Under the pieces are notes generated by a model that was given only the letters and a program-made list of their open reading frames with translations, was not told where the DNA came from and made no database searches. From assembly GCF_900129215.1 (NCBI RefSeq), contig NZ_FQUQ01000003.1:452101-516100 (forward strand): DNA of 64,000 nt, read 5' to 3'. Of this stretch, positions 26,743-34,196 are shown piece by piece. Within the stretch, counting starts at the first letter, position 1; every line of letters starts with the position of its first letter. The position numbers and the translations under genes were made by a program. The stretch is from Pedobacter caeni (GTDB taxonomy: Bacteria; Bacteroidota; Bacteroidia; Sphingobacteriales; Sphingobacteriaceae).

Positions 26743-27690
26743 ATGTCAGTCTTCCTGAATACTTTTCTGCCCGATACAGATCCATCGAGTAAATTACAGG
26801 TGGTAGATCGGGGATTAAATAAACAAAGTGCAGAAGCATCGGCTTCTCCTTATAAATTAATAGAAGAAGAAGATATCAGGGGATTGCTGAAGCATAGAAT
26901 GCCCTTCTCGCATAAAGGAACGTATGGACATGCGCTGATCATTGCCGGGGAAGTCCGGACAATGGGAGCTGCCATGCTGTCTGCAAAAGGCTGCCTCTAC
27001 GGTGGGGCAGGCTTAACCACACTTTCTATTCCTGAGAGCGGCTTAACGGCCTTGAACTCGACCTTACCTGAGGTGATGTTCCTGGAGAGAAAGCAACTCA
27101 TAAAAATGAAATCCTTAAAGAAGTATAATTCGGTTGCGATAGGTCCCGGAATCGGGAAGTTATTAGACGGTATGGCGGTGCTGGAGGGACTATTTGGGTT
27201 GAAGCGGCCAATCATTGCTGATGCGGATGCTTTAGGGCTTCTGGGCGAACATCAGGACTTGCTGTATCATTTGCCAAAGGATTCCATCCTTACGCCTCAC
27301 TTAAAAGAATTCGATGGCCTGTTTGGAAAGCATAAAAACTGGTGGGAGCGTTTACAGACGGCCAGAATGGAAGCAAAGAAACTGGGGGCTGTGATTGTGC
27401 TGAAAAACCAATTTACATTTATTATAGACCAGCAGGGAGATGTGATGATCAACCAGACAGGTAACCCGGCAATGGCTCAGGGTGGCATGGGGGATGTGCT
27501 GACGGGCTTGGTTGCCGCATATGTGGCGCAGGGATATAGTGCCAAGGCAGCAGCAATTCTGGCCTGTTTCTTTCATGGAAAGGCAGGGGACGCGCTGGCA
27601 GTGCATCGTTTCAACGTTTCTGCATCACAGGTTGCAGAAGAGATTCCAAAGACTGTAAAAAGATTTATAGATTTTAAGCCAGAAGATTAG
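26743..27690 (+). CDS. nnrD: ADP-dependent NAD(P)H-hydrate dehydratase, lacking most of the epimerase domain
   Basis: 315 residues. The dehydratase domain (~47-315) looks complete: FSHKGTYGHALIIAGE, GGAGLTTLSIP, AIGPGIGK, IADADALGLLG, ILTPHLKEFDGLFG and NPAMAQGGMGDVLTG with the catalytic Asp. It repairs hydrated NADH/NADPH using ADP. Residues ~6-40 (FLPDTDPSSKLQVVDRGLNK..SPYKLIEEED) look like the last strand and linker of an N-terminal epimerase (NnrE/YjeF_N) domain, which in Bacteroidota is normally fused here (~500 residues in total). The gene seems truncated or shortened at its 5' end. The stop overlaps the convergent anti-sigma gene by 4 bases. Confidence 0.88.
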   Translation: MSVFLNTFLPDTDPSSKLQVVDRGLNKQSAEASASPYKLIEEEDIRGLLKHRMPFSHKGTYGHALIIAGEVRTMGAAMLSAKGCLYGGAGLTTLSIPESGLTALNSTLPEVMFLERKQLIKMKSLKKYNSVAIGPGIGKLLDGMAVLEGLFGLKRPIIADADALGLLGEHQDLLYHLPKDSILTPHLKEFDGLFGKHKNWWERLQTARMEAKKLGAVIVLKNQFTFIIDQQGDVMINQTGNPAMAQGGMGDVLTGLVAAYVAQGYSAKAAAILACFFHGKAGDALAVHRFNVSASQVAEEIPKTVKRFIDFKPED

Positions 27691-28568
27691 ATCGATACAG
27701 CACCCATAACGATCATCTGGTCCATCGTTGGGCTTGGTACACCTCCACGTTTTTCCAAAGTTACGGCAAAGGCCTGAGCAGATCCGATTTCTTTCATTTT
27801 AAGAAGGATATGCGTGGTATCGGTTTTCACATCAAAGACGCCAAGATCTACTGGTTTTCCATTCACTAAGGCCCAAAGCTGGTATTGATGCGTCTGGTCA
27901 TTTGCAGGAAGGCCCATTTTTGAATTGTCCACCATTACATGTCGTCCGGAAGTATGCCAGTACACCATCATTTTAGCTTTAGGGGCCATTTTGGTACCTG
28001 CAAGTTTCACTATTTTCCAATCCGGATCCATTGGCATATCGGCAATGGTCTGTAATTCCTGATTGGTTTCTTTCATGTAGTTCACCGTATTGGCGAATTT
28101 TTCCTTATCCTGATTGAGGGCAATGATTTGTTGTTTGGCAGTACCTAATTCTGTATGTGCAGAATAAAGGGCAATTCCACTGATGATCAGGAGCACTGCG
28201 CAGGCCAGCAGTGCAATCCGAAGGGTTTTTAGTTTTGATTCATAGCCTTCAGGATATAAAGGCAGGATTTTAGTTTCGGATACCGGACTGGTAATTTGCT
28301 GGTCAGGGCTTGCAACCGAGGAAGTGTTTTCTTTGTTTTCTGTTGCTCCGATTCTTGCTAATATTTTGTTTTCGAGGCTGACAGAAGGCTGAACGGCATG
28401 TTGAATTGCATATTTTTCCATAGCAAGCTCAATTGCAGAAATTTCCTGTTTTACTTCAGGATATTTTGCTGCCATTGCTTCCACTTCATGTTGTTCCTGC
28501 GCGTTTAACTCGCCAAGAACATAAAGTTCAAGTATGCCTGATTCTATATATGCTTTTCCCTCTTCCAC
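27687..28568 (-). CDS. anti-sigma factor, RskA/anti-sigma-K type
   Basis: 293 residues starting at a GTG. The N-terminal zinc-less anti-sigma domain (~8-80, LELYVLGELNAQEQHEVEAM) should bind the sigma factor encoded 1 base upstream. One transmembrane helix (~118-140) follows, then a coiled segment (~142-170) and an extracytoplasmic RskA C-terminal domain (~175-293, WHTSGRHVMVD, YQLWALVNGKPVDLGVFD, FAVTLEKRGGVPSP). RskA-type proteins release the sigma factor after regulated proteolysis or a redox signal. Confidence 0.88.
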   Translation of the reverse strand: MEEGKAYIESGILELYVLGELNAQEQHEVEAMAAKYPEVKQEISAIELAMEKYAIQHAVQPSVSLENKILARIGATENKENTSSVASPDQQITSPVSETKILPLYPEGYESKLKTLRIALLACAVLLIISGIALYSAHTELGTAKQQIIALNQDKEKFANTVNYMKETNQELQTIADMPMDPDWKIVKLAGTKMAPKAKMMVYWHTSGRHVMVDNSKMGLPANDQTHQYQLWALVNGKPVDLGVFDVKTDTTHILLKMKEIGSAQAFAVTLEKRGGVPSPTMDQMIVMGAVSI

Positions 28569-28569
28569 C

Positions 28570-29121
28570 TTAATTAAAATGCTTTCTTAGTTCCATAATC
28601 GCCATCCGGATACGGGTTTTCACCGTGCCTAGTGGCAAGTCCAATTCCTCTGCAGCTTCCACGTGGGTATATCCTTTAAAATACACCATATCTAACAGCA
28701 GATTGAACTCTGGTTTAAGTGACGTGACCATGTCTTTTATCCCGATAGTATCTGCATTAAATGTGACCTCTTTTTGAGTGTCAATGAAATCTACGTTATT
28801 TTCTATGTCCTGGTTTTTATTGGCGTTTTTAAAATCCTTTGAACGAAGTTTGTCAATGGATAAATTCCTGGCGATATTCATCATCCAGGTAAATAAACGA
28901 CCTTTACTGCTGTCGTAAGTCTCAGCAGAATTCCAGATTTTCAGGAAAGTTTCTTGTAATATATCTTCCGCAACTTCAGTTTGCGGAATGATTCGGGAGA
29001 TGACACCAAACAATGCTCCTGAGTACATATCATACAATGCTTTAACGGCAATTGTTTCCCGGTTTTTTAAGGACCGGATCAATTCGTCTTCAGAGAGTGA
29101 TATCTTTTTTGCTGCTGTCAA
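28570..29121 (-). CDS. ECF RNA polymerase sigma factor (SigK-like)
   Basis: 183 residues. Region 2 has ALYDMYSGALFGVISRII, AEDILQETFLKIWNSAETYD and GRLFTWMMNIARNLSIDKLRS. Region 4 has PEFNLLLDMVYFKGYTHVEAAEELDLPLGTVKTRIRMA, a clear helix-turn-helix. The only usable start is a TTG at 29121, because an in-frame TAG lies two codons upstream and the next ATG is at residue 32, inside region 2. With the GTG start of its anti-sigma partner, this suggests low translation. Pairing with the RskA-like gene is certain from position. Confidence 0.92.
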   Translation of the reverse strand: MTAAKKISLSEDELIRSLKNRETIAVKALYDMYSGALFGVISRIIPQTEVAEDILQETFLKIWNSAETYDSSKGRLFTWMMNIARNLSIDKLRSKDFKNANKNQDIENNVDFIDTQKEVTFNADTIGIKDMVTSLKPEFNLLLDMVYFKGYTHVEAAEELDLPLGTVKTRIRMAIMELRKHFN

Positions 29122-29182
29122 GTTTTGCTAATATACAGAAAGAACAACAGGAAAAAACAGAATTTGTTTGATCTTTTTAAGA

Positions 29183-30061
29183 TTACAGATCGAACAGGTG
29201 CTTTTCGGCATGGTAAGATGAACGTACCAATGGGCCGCTTTCTACATACTTAAATCCTTTTGCCATTCCCACTTCTTTGTATTTAGCGAACTGATCAGGG
29301 TGGATCCAGTCCAGTACAGGGTGGTGGTTACGGGTAGGTTGTAAATACTGGCCTAAAGTAAGGATGTGTACGCCATTTGCAACAAGATCATCCATTGCTT
29401 CGTATACATCTTCTTCAGTTTCTCCTAATCCAAGCATGATACCTGTTTTTGTTCTTAAGCCAAAGTCGGAGATGCGTTTAAGGCATTCTAAACTTCGGTC
29501 GTATTTTGCCTGGATGCGGACCTGTTTGGTTAAACGTCTTACCGTTTCGATATTGTGTGACATCACCTCTGGTCTTTCTTCCAGTACGCGGTACAGGTTA
29601 TCCCAGATCCCTCTAAAGTCGGGAATAAGGGTTTCCAGTGTAGTTTCCGGACTTTCTCTTCTGATCGCCTGTAAAGTCTCTGCCCAGATGATAGAACCAC
29701 CATCTTTCAGGTCATCTCTGTCAACAGATGTGATGACGCAATGTTTTACCTGCATTAACTTTACCGAATTGGCAACCCGGTTTGGCTCATCTGTGTCCAC
29801 GGCCAAAGGTCTGCCTGTCGCTACTGCACAGAAAGAGCAGGAACGGGTACAGATATTTCCAAGGATCATGAAAGTTGCAGTACCAGCGCCCCAGCATTCG
29901 CCCATATTCGGGCAATTGCCACTTTCGCAAATGGTATGCAATTTATGAGTATCTACAAGACTACGTACTTGTGCATATTCTTTACCTACAGGAAGCTTAA
30001 CTCTAAGCCAATCTGGTTTACGTTGTACTGGGTTTGCGGAAACAACCGGAAGTGCGATCAT
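29183..30061 (-). CDS. lipA: lipoyl synthase
   Basis: 292 residues. LipA is a radical-SAM enzyme that inserts sulfur at C6 and C8 of the octanoyl chain on lipoyl domains. The auxiliary-cluster motif is CESGNCPNMGECW, the radical-SAM motif is CTRSCSFCAVATG (CxxxCxxC), and the C terminus has VESGPLVRSSYHAEKH with the RSSY motif. It is monocistronic and divergent from osmC. Confidence 0.97.
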   Translation of the reverse strand: MIALPVVSANPVQRKPDWLRVKLPVGKEYAQVRSLVDTHKLHTICESGNCPNMGECWGAGTATFMILGNICTRSCSFCAVATGRPLAVDTDEPNRVANSVKLMQVKHCVITSVDRDDLKDGGSIIWAETLQAIRRESPETTLETLIPDFRGIWDNLYRVLEERPEVMSHNIETVRRLTKQVRIQAKYDRSLECLKRISDFGLRTKTGIMLGLGETEEDVYEAMDDLVANGVHILTLGQYLQPTRNHHPVLDWIHPDQFAKYKEVGMAKGFKYVESGPLVRSSYHAEKHLFDL

Positions 30062-30065
30062 GATG

Positions 30066-30073
30066 CAAAGTTA
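30066..30073 (-). promoter_or_regulatory. -7 box of lipA, start-proximal
   Basis: Minus-strand TAACTTTG ends four bases (CATC) before the lipA ATG, predicting a leaderless transcript. Confidence 0.5.
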
Positions 30074-30158
30074 AGCAATAGGTTTGAATAGTTATAAAAA
30101 TGAAGTGTTTGTGGGATGTAATGTTCTCAATTGAATTGCCTGCTTTGAAAAAATATGC

Positions 30159-30166
30159 TAATCTTG
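30159..30166 (+). promoter_or_regulatory. promoter of osmC-like gene
   Basis: TAATCTTG (7 of 8 to TAnnTTTG) lies 20 bases after TTG at 30136-30138. This supports the ATG at 30185 over the in-frame ATG at 30155, which lies upstream of the predicted transcription start. Confidence 0.45.
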
Positions 30167-30184
30167 TATTCTAAAACTGAAACA

Positions 30185-30589
30185 ATGGCAACGTCAAAAA
30201 TAACTTATAATGGTGGTTTAAGAACCACTTCCGTTCATGAACGTTCGGGAAATGAAATCATTACTGATGCTCCGATAGACAATAAGGGAAAGGGAGAAGC
30301 ATTCTCGCCGACTGACCTGCTGGCTACCTCACTGGGGAACTGTATGCTGACTATTGTAGGAATCGCAGCAAATGAACATGGATTTAGTATCGATGGCGCA
30401 ACCTGTGAGATCACAAAGATCATGGCTGAAAATCCCAGAAGGGTTTCGGAAATTGTGGTCAACTTCCAATTCCCTTCGAATGCGTATTCTGATAAGGATA
30501 AAAAGATCATCGAAAGATCGGCACATACCTGTCCGGTAGCTTTGAGCTTACATCCTGATCTTAAGCAAACAGTTTCTTTTAATTATTAA
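30185..30589 (+). CDS. OsmC family peroxiredoxin-like protein
   Basis: 134 residues from the ATG at 30185. OsmC/Ohr proteins reduce organic or fatty-acid hydroperoxides using two cysteines. Visible are FSPTDLLATSLGNCMLTIVGI with the first Cys and RSAHTCPVALSLHPDL with the second. It is in the OsmC subgroup common in Bacteroidota. It is convergent with the bacillithiol-linked ytxJ gene and overlaps it by 11 bases. Confidence 0.92.
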   Translation: MATSKITYNGGLRTTSVHERSGNEIITDAPIDNKGKGEAFSPTDLLATSLGNCMLTIVGIAANEHGFSIDGATCEITKIMAENPRRVSEIVVNFQFPSNAYSDKDKKIIERSAHTCPVALSLHPDLKQTVSFNY

Positions 30590-30911
30590 TCACTTCGGCG
30601 ACTTCCTCTGCGGAAATGTCACTATGTGAAGCATCAAGGACACATTCACCATCTTTAATCAATAAGATTTGTGGCGATTCGTGGTGTACCTGAAAAGTCT
30701 CAGCTATTTGTGCGGAAATCGCACGATAGCTGATTAAATCTAAAAAGTATAGAGAAGTGTCTTCAGGAATTGCTTCCCAGTCCATTTCAAAGCGTCTTTT
30801 TGCCATCATGCTCACTGAACAACGGGTGCTGTGCTTAAAGATTAAGCTAAACCCTGTTTCTTTTTGTATGTCACCGATTTGTGCCAAATCAGTTATATAT
30901 TTCCACTGCAT
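30579..30911 (-). CDS. ytxJ: YtxJ-like bacillithiol-system redox protein (DUF2847)
   Basis: 110 residues from the ATG at 30911. This is a thioredoxin-fold protein with a single active-site cysteine in FKHSTRCSVSMMAKRRFE, plus PQILLIKDGECVLDASHSDI near the C terminus. DUF2847 proteins (YtxJ) are monothiol, bacilliredoxin-like and occur in bacillithiol producers, where they are thought to remove bacillithiol from oxidised proteins. The presence of bshA and a YpdA-like gene in the window supports that role. Confidence 0.88.
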   Translation of the reverse strand: MQWKYITDLAQIGDIQKETGFSLIFKHSTRCSVSMMAKRRFEMDWEAIPEDTSLYFLDLISYRAISAQIAETFQVHHESPQILLIKDGECVLDASHSDISAEEVAEVINN

Positions 30912-30941
30912 CAAATAATCTCCTAAAATGTATGTTTTTGC

Positions 30942-31061
30942 TTATCTTCTTCTCCTGCTTTCGGGATAAGAGCTGTATGCCGGACAAAGACGGTTTGAGC
31001 AGGCTTCCAAAAGCGCTATGGTGAAGAATACGCCAAGCAATAAAATGGCTGTTTTTTTCAT
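30942..31061 (-). CDS. small lipoprotein, 39 residues
   Basis: A short open frame read directly from the minus strand: MKKTAILLLGVFFTIALL, then the lipobox LEAC, then a ~19-residue mature peptide SNRLCPAYSSYPESRRRR. The signal peptide followed by lipobox Cys is a clean type II signal. The mature part is tiny, Tyr/Ser/Arg-rich and ends in four Arg. It lies 30 bases downstream of ytxJ's start region in the same orientation. The function is unknown. Confidence 0.68.
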   Translation of the reverse strand: MKKTAILLLGVFFTIALLEACSNRLCPAYSSYPESRRRR

Positions 31062-31129
31062 CGCGTTAATTTTTTTTATAAATTTCCTCTACTAATTTAC
31101 AGATTTTAATACGAAGAAACAAAGCTTTG

Positions 31130-31621
31130 CTAAATTGTAGCGAATAGCTCGGCCATTTTTAGCGCTGTAATTCCAGCCTCATCGCCTTTATTGCCATGTT
31201 TTCCGCCTGCACGATCAATTGCCTGTTGCTGATCATTTGTGGTCAGTACGCCGAAGATTACAGGTTTGCTGTGTTTTACACTTACCTGAGTTACGCCCTG
31301 GGCTACAGCATCGCAGATGAAGTCGAAATGTCTGGTTTCTCCCTGAATTACACAGCCCAGGCAGATTACTGCATCCAGGTTTTTGTGTTTTTGCAGGAGA
31401 ATATCAGCAGCAGAAGTCAGCTCGAAGGTACCTGGTACAGCGATAGAAACAATATTTTCTGCCAATACCCCATTGTCGAGTAAGGTTTGTAAAGCGCCAT
31501 TATACAGGCTGCCTGTGATTTCTGCATTCCATTCTGCAACGGCGATAGCGATTTTAAAAGCGCTTCCGTTAGGGATGGTGGTATGGGAAAAGTCAGAGAG
31601 GTTTTTAAGTTGTGTTGCCAT
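31130..31621 (-). CDS. ribH: 6,7-dimethyl-8-ribityllumazine synthase
   Basis: 163 residues. It condenses 5-amino-6-ribitylaminouracil with dihydroxybutanone phosphate in riboflavin synthesis and forms 60-mer or pentamer capsids. Motifs: IAVAEWNAEIT, VPGTFELTSAADILL, LGCVIQGETRHFDFICDAVAQG and FGVLTTNDQQQAIDRAGGKHGNKGDEA. It has its own promoter, and no other rib genes are nearby. Confidence 0.96.
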   Translation of the reverse strand: MATQLKNLSDFSHTTIPNGSAFKIAIAVAEWNAEITGSLYNGALQTLLDNGVLAENIVSIAVPGTFELTSAADILLQKHKNLDAVICLGCVIQGETRHFDFICDAVAQGVTQVSVKHSKPVIFGVLTTNDQQQAIDRAGGKHGNKGDEAGITALKMAELFATI

Positions 31622-31625
31622 ACTG

Positions 31626-31633
31626 CAAATATA
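31626..31633 (-). promoter_or_regulatory. -7 box of ribH, start-proximal
   Basis: Minus-strand TATATTTG ends four bases (CAGT) before the ATG, predicting a leaderless mRNA and leaving no room for an FMN riboswitch. Confidence 0.5.
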
Positions 31634-31643
31634 AGTAAAGGGT

Positions 31644-31676
31644 ACAAAAAAAGGCTAGCCGTAATGGCTAACCTTT
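31644..31676 (-). terminator. terminator of the TPR gene
   Basis: Minus-strand hairpin aaaggttagcc / ggctagccttt with one mismatch and a 5-base loop, followed by a run of seven T residues. It separates the TPR gene from ribH. Confidence 0.75.
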
Positions 31677-31697
31677 GTCATAATATTTTTTGCTCAA

Positions 31698-32369
31698 CTA
31701 TTTTGCCTGAGCTGAAGCGCGGGCGATGAATTCATCTACCATAGCGGCTTCCTGGCTTTCAGGATATTGAGTTTTGATTTTCGTGTAAGCATCTTCTGCA
31801 GATTTGAAATCTTTAAGGTGTTCATAAACCAATCCCAGTTTTTTAAGGAACAAAGGAGAAGTAAATTTATTGCTTGATTTATCAGCTGCTTTCTTGTAAT
31901 AGGTTGCAGCTTGTTTAAAGTCTTTTAGTTCGCTATAAGCATCACCTAATAAACCTAAGGCTAATGGATCTGCAACAGGGCTTCCTGTTTCTGAATATTT
32001 ACCTAAAGCTTCAGTTGCTTTTTTGAATTCGCCTTTACGCAAATAGATACCACCTAAATAAAGGTTGGCTAAGTTTGCCGATTTGGTATTGTCGTACTCT
32101 TCCGCAATTTTCTCTAAACCAGGGTAACCTGCAGTGCCGTTGATTGCTTTGCTGGCAAGTGAATCTACTCCACCCACATATTGTTCTGATTTGTACATTT
32201 TTGCAGATGCTTCTAATGCTCTGTTTTTTAAATATACGTTTTGGTACCAAAGGTAAACTCCAATTAATAACACTACAGCGCCTGCAATGAACAAAAGGCT
32301 TTTTGAGTTTTCTTCTAAAAAGGAACCCTTCTTTACCGGGTGACTTACTTCTTTTTCTGTTGTAGACAT
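31698..32369 (-). CDS. membrane-anchored tetratricopeptide repeat protein (YfgM-like)
   Basis: 223 residues from the ATG at 32369; the frame extends upstream only to a non-ATG codon. A cytoplasmic N terminus is followed by one transmembrane helix (~27-47) and TPR-type helical pairs (ANLYLGGIYLRKGEFKKATEAL, ALGLLGDAYSELKDFKQAATYYKKAA, KLGLVYEHLKDFKSAEDAYTKI). The layout matches YfgM-like proteins that associate with periplasmic chaperones and the Sec translocon. The function in this organism is inferred only from layout. Confidence 0.82.
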   Translation of the reverse strand: MSTTEKEVSHPVKKGSFLEENSKSLLFIAGAVVLLIGVYLWYQNVYLKNRALEASAKMYKSEQYVGGVDSLASKAINGTAGYPGLEKIAEEYDNTKSANLANLYLGGIYLRKGEFKKATEALGKYSETGSPVADPLALGLLGDAYSELKDFKQAATYYKKAADKSSNKFTSPLFLKKLGLVYEHLKDFKSAEDAYTKIKTQYPESQEAAMVDEFIARASAQAK

Positions 32370-32393
32370 TTTATTTAAAAAAATTAAGGATTG

Positions 32394-32401
32394 CAAAAAT
32401 A
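32394..32401 (-). promoter_or_regulatory. promoter of the TPR gene
   Basis: Minus-strand TATTTTTG with TTG (32421-32423) 19 bases upstream, a near-ideal Bacteroidota promoter, 24 bases before the ATG. Confidence 0.6.
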
Positions 32402-32552
32402 CATTTTTACATCAAAGTATCAACCCCTTTTAGCGGATTTATTAAACTTTATTGAAGGCTTTCGGGAAACAGAACTACCTGATCGTTAATAATCTAGTAA
32501 AGAGAGATTAAATAACTGAAATATTACGGAATAAGAGAAGAGAAATAAACGG

Positions 32553-32560
32553 TAACTTTG
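32553..32560 (+). promoter_or_regulatory. -7 box of recF
   Basis: TAACTTTG lies 13 bases before the recF ATG, giving a leader of only a few bases. No clear -33 element. Confidence 0.5.
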
Positions 32561-32573
32561 TTGTATATATCAT

Positions 32574-33677
32574 ATGTGGTTAAAAAACATTACACTCCTC
32601 AATTTTAAGAATTATGCCGACGCGAGTCTCAGTTTTTCAAAAACTGTAAATGCGTTTGTAGGCAATAATGGTGCAGGAAAAACGAATTTACTGGATGCCA
32701 TACATTACCTGTGCCTGTGCAAAGGATACTTTAATCCTATTGACAGTCAGCAGATCAAAACTTCCGAAGATCTCTTTCTGATCCAGGGGGATTTTGAGCG
32801 CAAGGAGAAAAATGAAAAAATCACCTGTGGTGTAAAGAGAAATCAAAAGAAACAATTCAAGCGGAATAAGAAAGAGTACGATAAACTGGCCAGCCATATT
32901 GGTTTGTTCCCTTTGGTGATGATCTCTCCCTATGATACCAATATCATCATGGATGGGAGTGAAGAGCGCCGTCGTTTCATGGACAATGTGGTTTCGCAGA
33001 CGGATGCACATTACCTGGACGAATTGATTTTGTACAACAGGCATCTTCTAAACCGGAATGCTTTGCTGAAACAGATTGCGGTTACCCGGAGTTATGATCC
33101 CACTTTACTGGAAATTTACAATGAGCAACTGGTTCAGTCGGGAAATAAGCTTTTTGCCAAGCGCGAGCAGTTTATGAAGGACTTTATCCCTTTGTTTGAT
33201 AAATATTACCAGTTTTTAACCGATGATAAGGAAGAAGTGAGTTTGTTTTACCAGTCTCAATTGAGTGATACCCCTTTTATTCAGTTGCTGGGGCAGAGCA
33301 TAGAGAAAGATAAGGTGCTGGAACGGACAACTACCGGTATCCATAAAGACGACCTGATTTTTACCATTACCGGAATGCCTTTGAAAAAATTTGGTTCACA
33401 GGGGCAGCAAAAATCTTTTTTAATTGCTTTAAAATTGGCTCAATATGCTTATCTTCAGAAGTTTAAAGGTTTTAAGCCTTTGCTGTTGCTGGATGATATT
33501 TTCGATAAACTGGACGATAGCAGAATGCATAAACTGATGGAAATGGTGTCCCATCATGACTTCGGACAGATTTTTATTACCGACACAGGAAGAGAACGGG
33601 TGATGGCAGTGTTTAATAAAATAGATGTCGCGGTCACCTTATTTGAAGTAAATAACGGAGCAGTAAATCATGCGTAA
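32574..33677 (+). CDS. recF: DNA replication and repair protein RecF
   Basis: 367 residues. RecF is an SMC-like ATPase that loads RecA at gaps together with RecO and RecR. Walker A is GNNGAGKTNLLDAI (~28-41). Also present are MISPYDTNIIMDGSEERRRFMD, the signature segment FGSQGQQKSFLIALKLA, and Walker B LLLLDDIFDKLDD. The downstream DUF721 gene starts inside its last codons (8-base overlap), an arrangement common in Bacteroidota. Confidence 0.96.
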   Translation: MWLKNITLLNFKNYADASLSFSKTVNAFVGNNGAGKTNLLDAIHYLCLCKGYFNPIDSQQIKTSEDLFLIQGDFERKEKNEKITCGVKRNQKKQFKRNKKEYDKLASHIGLFPLVMISPYDTNIIMDGSEERRRFMDNVVSQTDAHYLDELILYNRHLLNRNALLKQIAVTRSYDPTLLEIYNEQLVQSGNKLFAKREQFMKDFIPLFDKYYQFLTDDKEEVSLFYQSQLSDTPFIQLLGQSIEKDKVLERTTTGIHKDDLIFTITGMPLKKFGSQGQQKSFLIALKLAQYAYLQKFKGFKPLLLLDDIFDKLDDSRMHKLMEMVSHHDFGQIFITDTGRERVMAVFNKIDVAVTLFEVNNGAVNHA

Positions 33678-33960
33678 ACCTAACGACATCACTTTAAAAG
33701 AAGGCATTGGAAAGCTGCTCAATGTATATAAACTCAAAGGCAAGTTTGATGAGACTTCCATCATTGCGCTTTGGCCCGAACTGATGGGGGTGGCGATCGG
33801 GAACCGTACGACACAGATTTACATCACCCAGAAGAAACTGTTTGTAAGGATTGAGTCGTCGGTGATTAAGAATGAACTGATGATGGTCAGAACCGGGATC
33901 ATTGAAAAATTAAATGAGCGTGCCGGTTCTGAAGTAATCACAGAAATCGTATTTCTTTAA
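33670..33960 (+). CDS. DUF721 (DciA-like) protein
   Basis: 96 residues. DUF721 family members include DciA, the replicative helicase loader of many bacteria without DnaC. Visible are the family core GKLLNVYKLKGKFDETSIIALWPELMGVAI and KLFVRIESSVIKNELMMVRTGIIEKLNE. This is the short form with the KH-like domain only. Overlap with recF indicates coupled translation and a replication/repair role. Confidence 0.85.
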   Translation: MRKPNDITLKEGIGKLLNVYKLKGKFDETSIIALWPELMGVAIGNRTTQIYITQKKLFVRIESSVIKNELMMVRTGIIEKLNERAGSEVITEIVFL

Positions 33961-33964
33961 GATT

Positions 33965-34144
33965 TTAGCTTCGGCCACCAAAGATCCGGCTAATCAGCCA
34001 GATGATCAGGGCCAATACCAATACGACCACAATAACACCGGTCCAAACGCCGGCTTTGAATATGCCCTGAACAAGTTCACAACTTGCAAGGGTGGTTGAT
34101 AGTAACGCAATAATTGCCAGGGGGAAATATCTTTTTGTCATCAT
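33965..34144 (-). CDS. small lipoprotein with a transmembrane segment, 59 residues
   Basis: A short frame read from the minus strand (first ATG 34144, second 34141). A signal peptide MTKRYFPLAIIALLSTT is followed by an excellent lipobox LASC (Cys22), ten linker residues, and a hydrophobic helix (~33-52, GVIVVVLVLALIIWLIS) ending in RIFGGRS. The stop is 4 bases from the convergent DUF721 stop. Signal peptide, lipobox and following membrane helix make chance unlikely. The function is unknown. Confidence 0.72.
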   Translation of the reverse strand: MMTKRYFPLAIIALLSTTLASCELVQGIFKAGVWTGVIVVVLVLALIIWLISRIFGGRS

Positions 34145-34196
34145 AAGTTTTTGCTTTATAGATTAACAAAAAAATCTCCCTATGGTTTTTTTAGCC

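Noticed and set aside
29364..29948. 194-codon frame antisense to lipA
   Set aside because: It is opposite the invariant radical-SAM core of lipA and has no independent support.
31626..31700. FMN riboswitch upstream of ribH
   Set aside because: The -7 box is four bases from the start codon and no RFN-element consensus is present.
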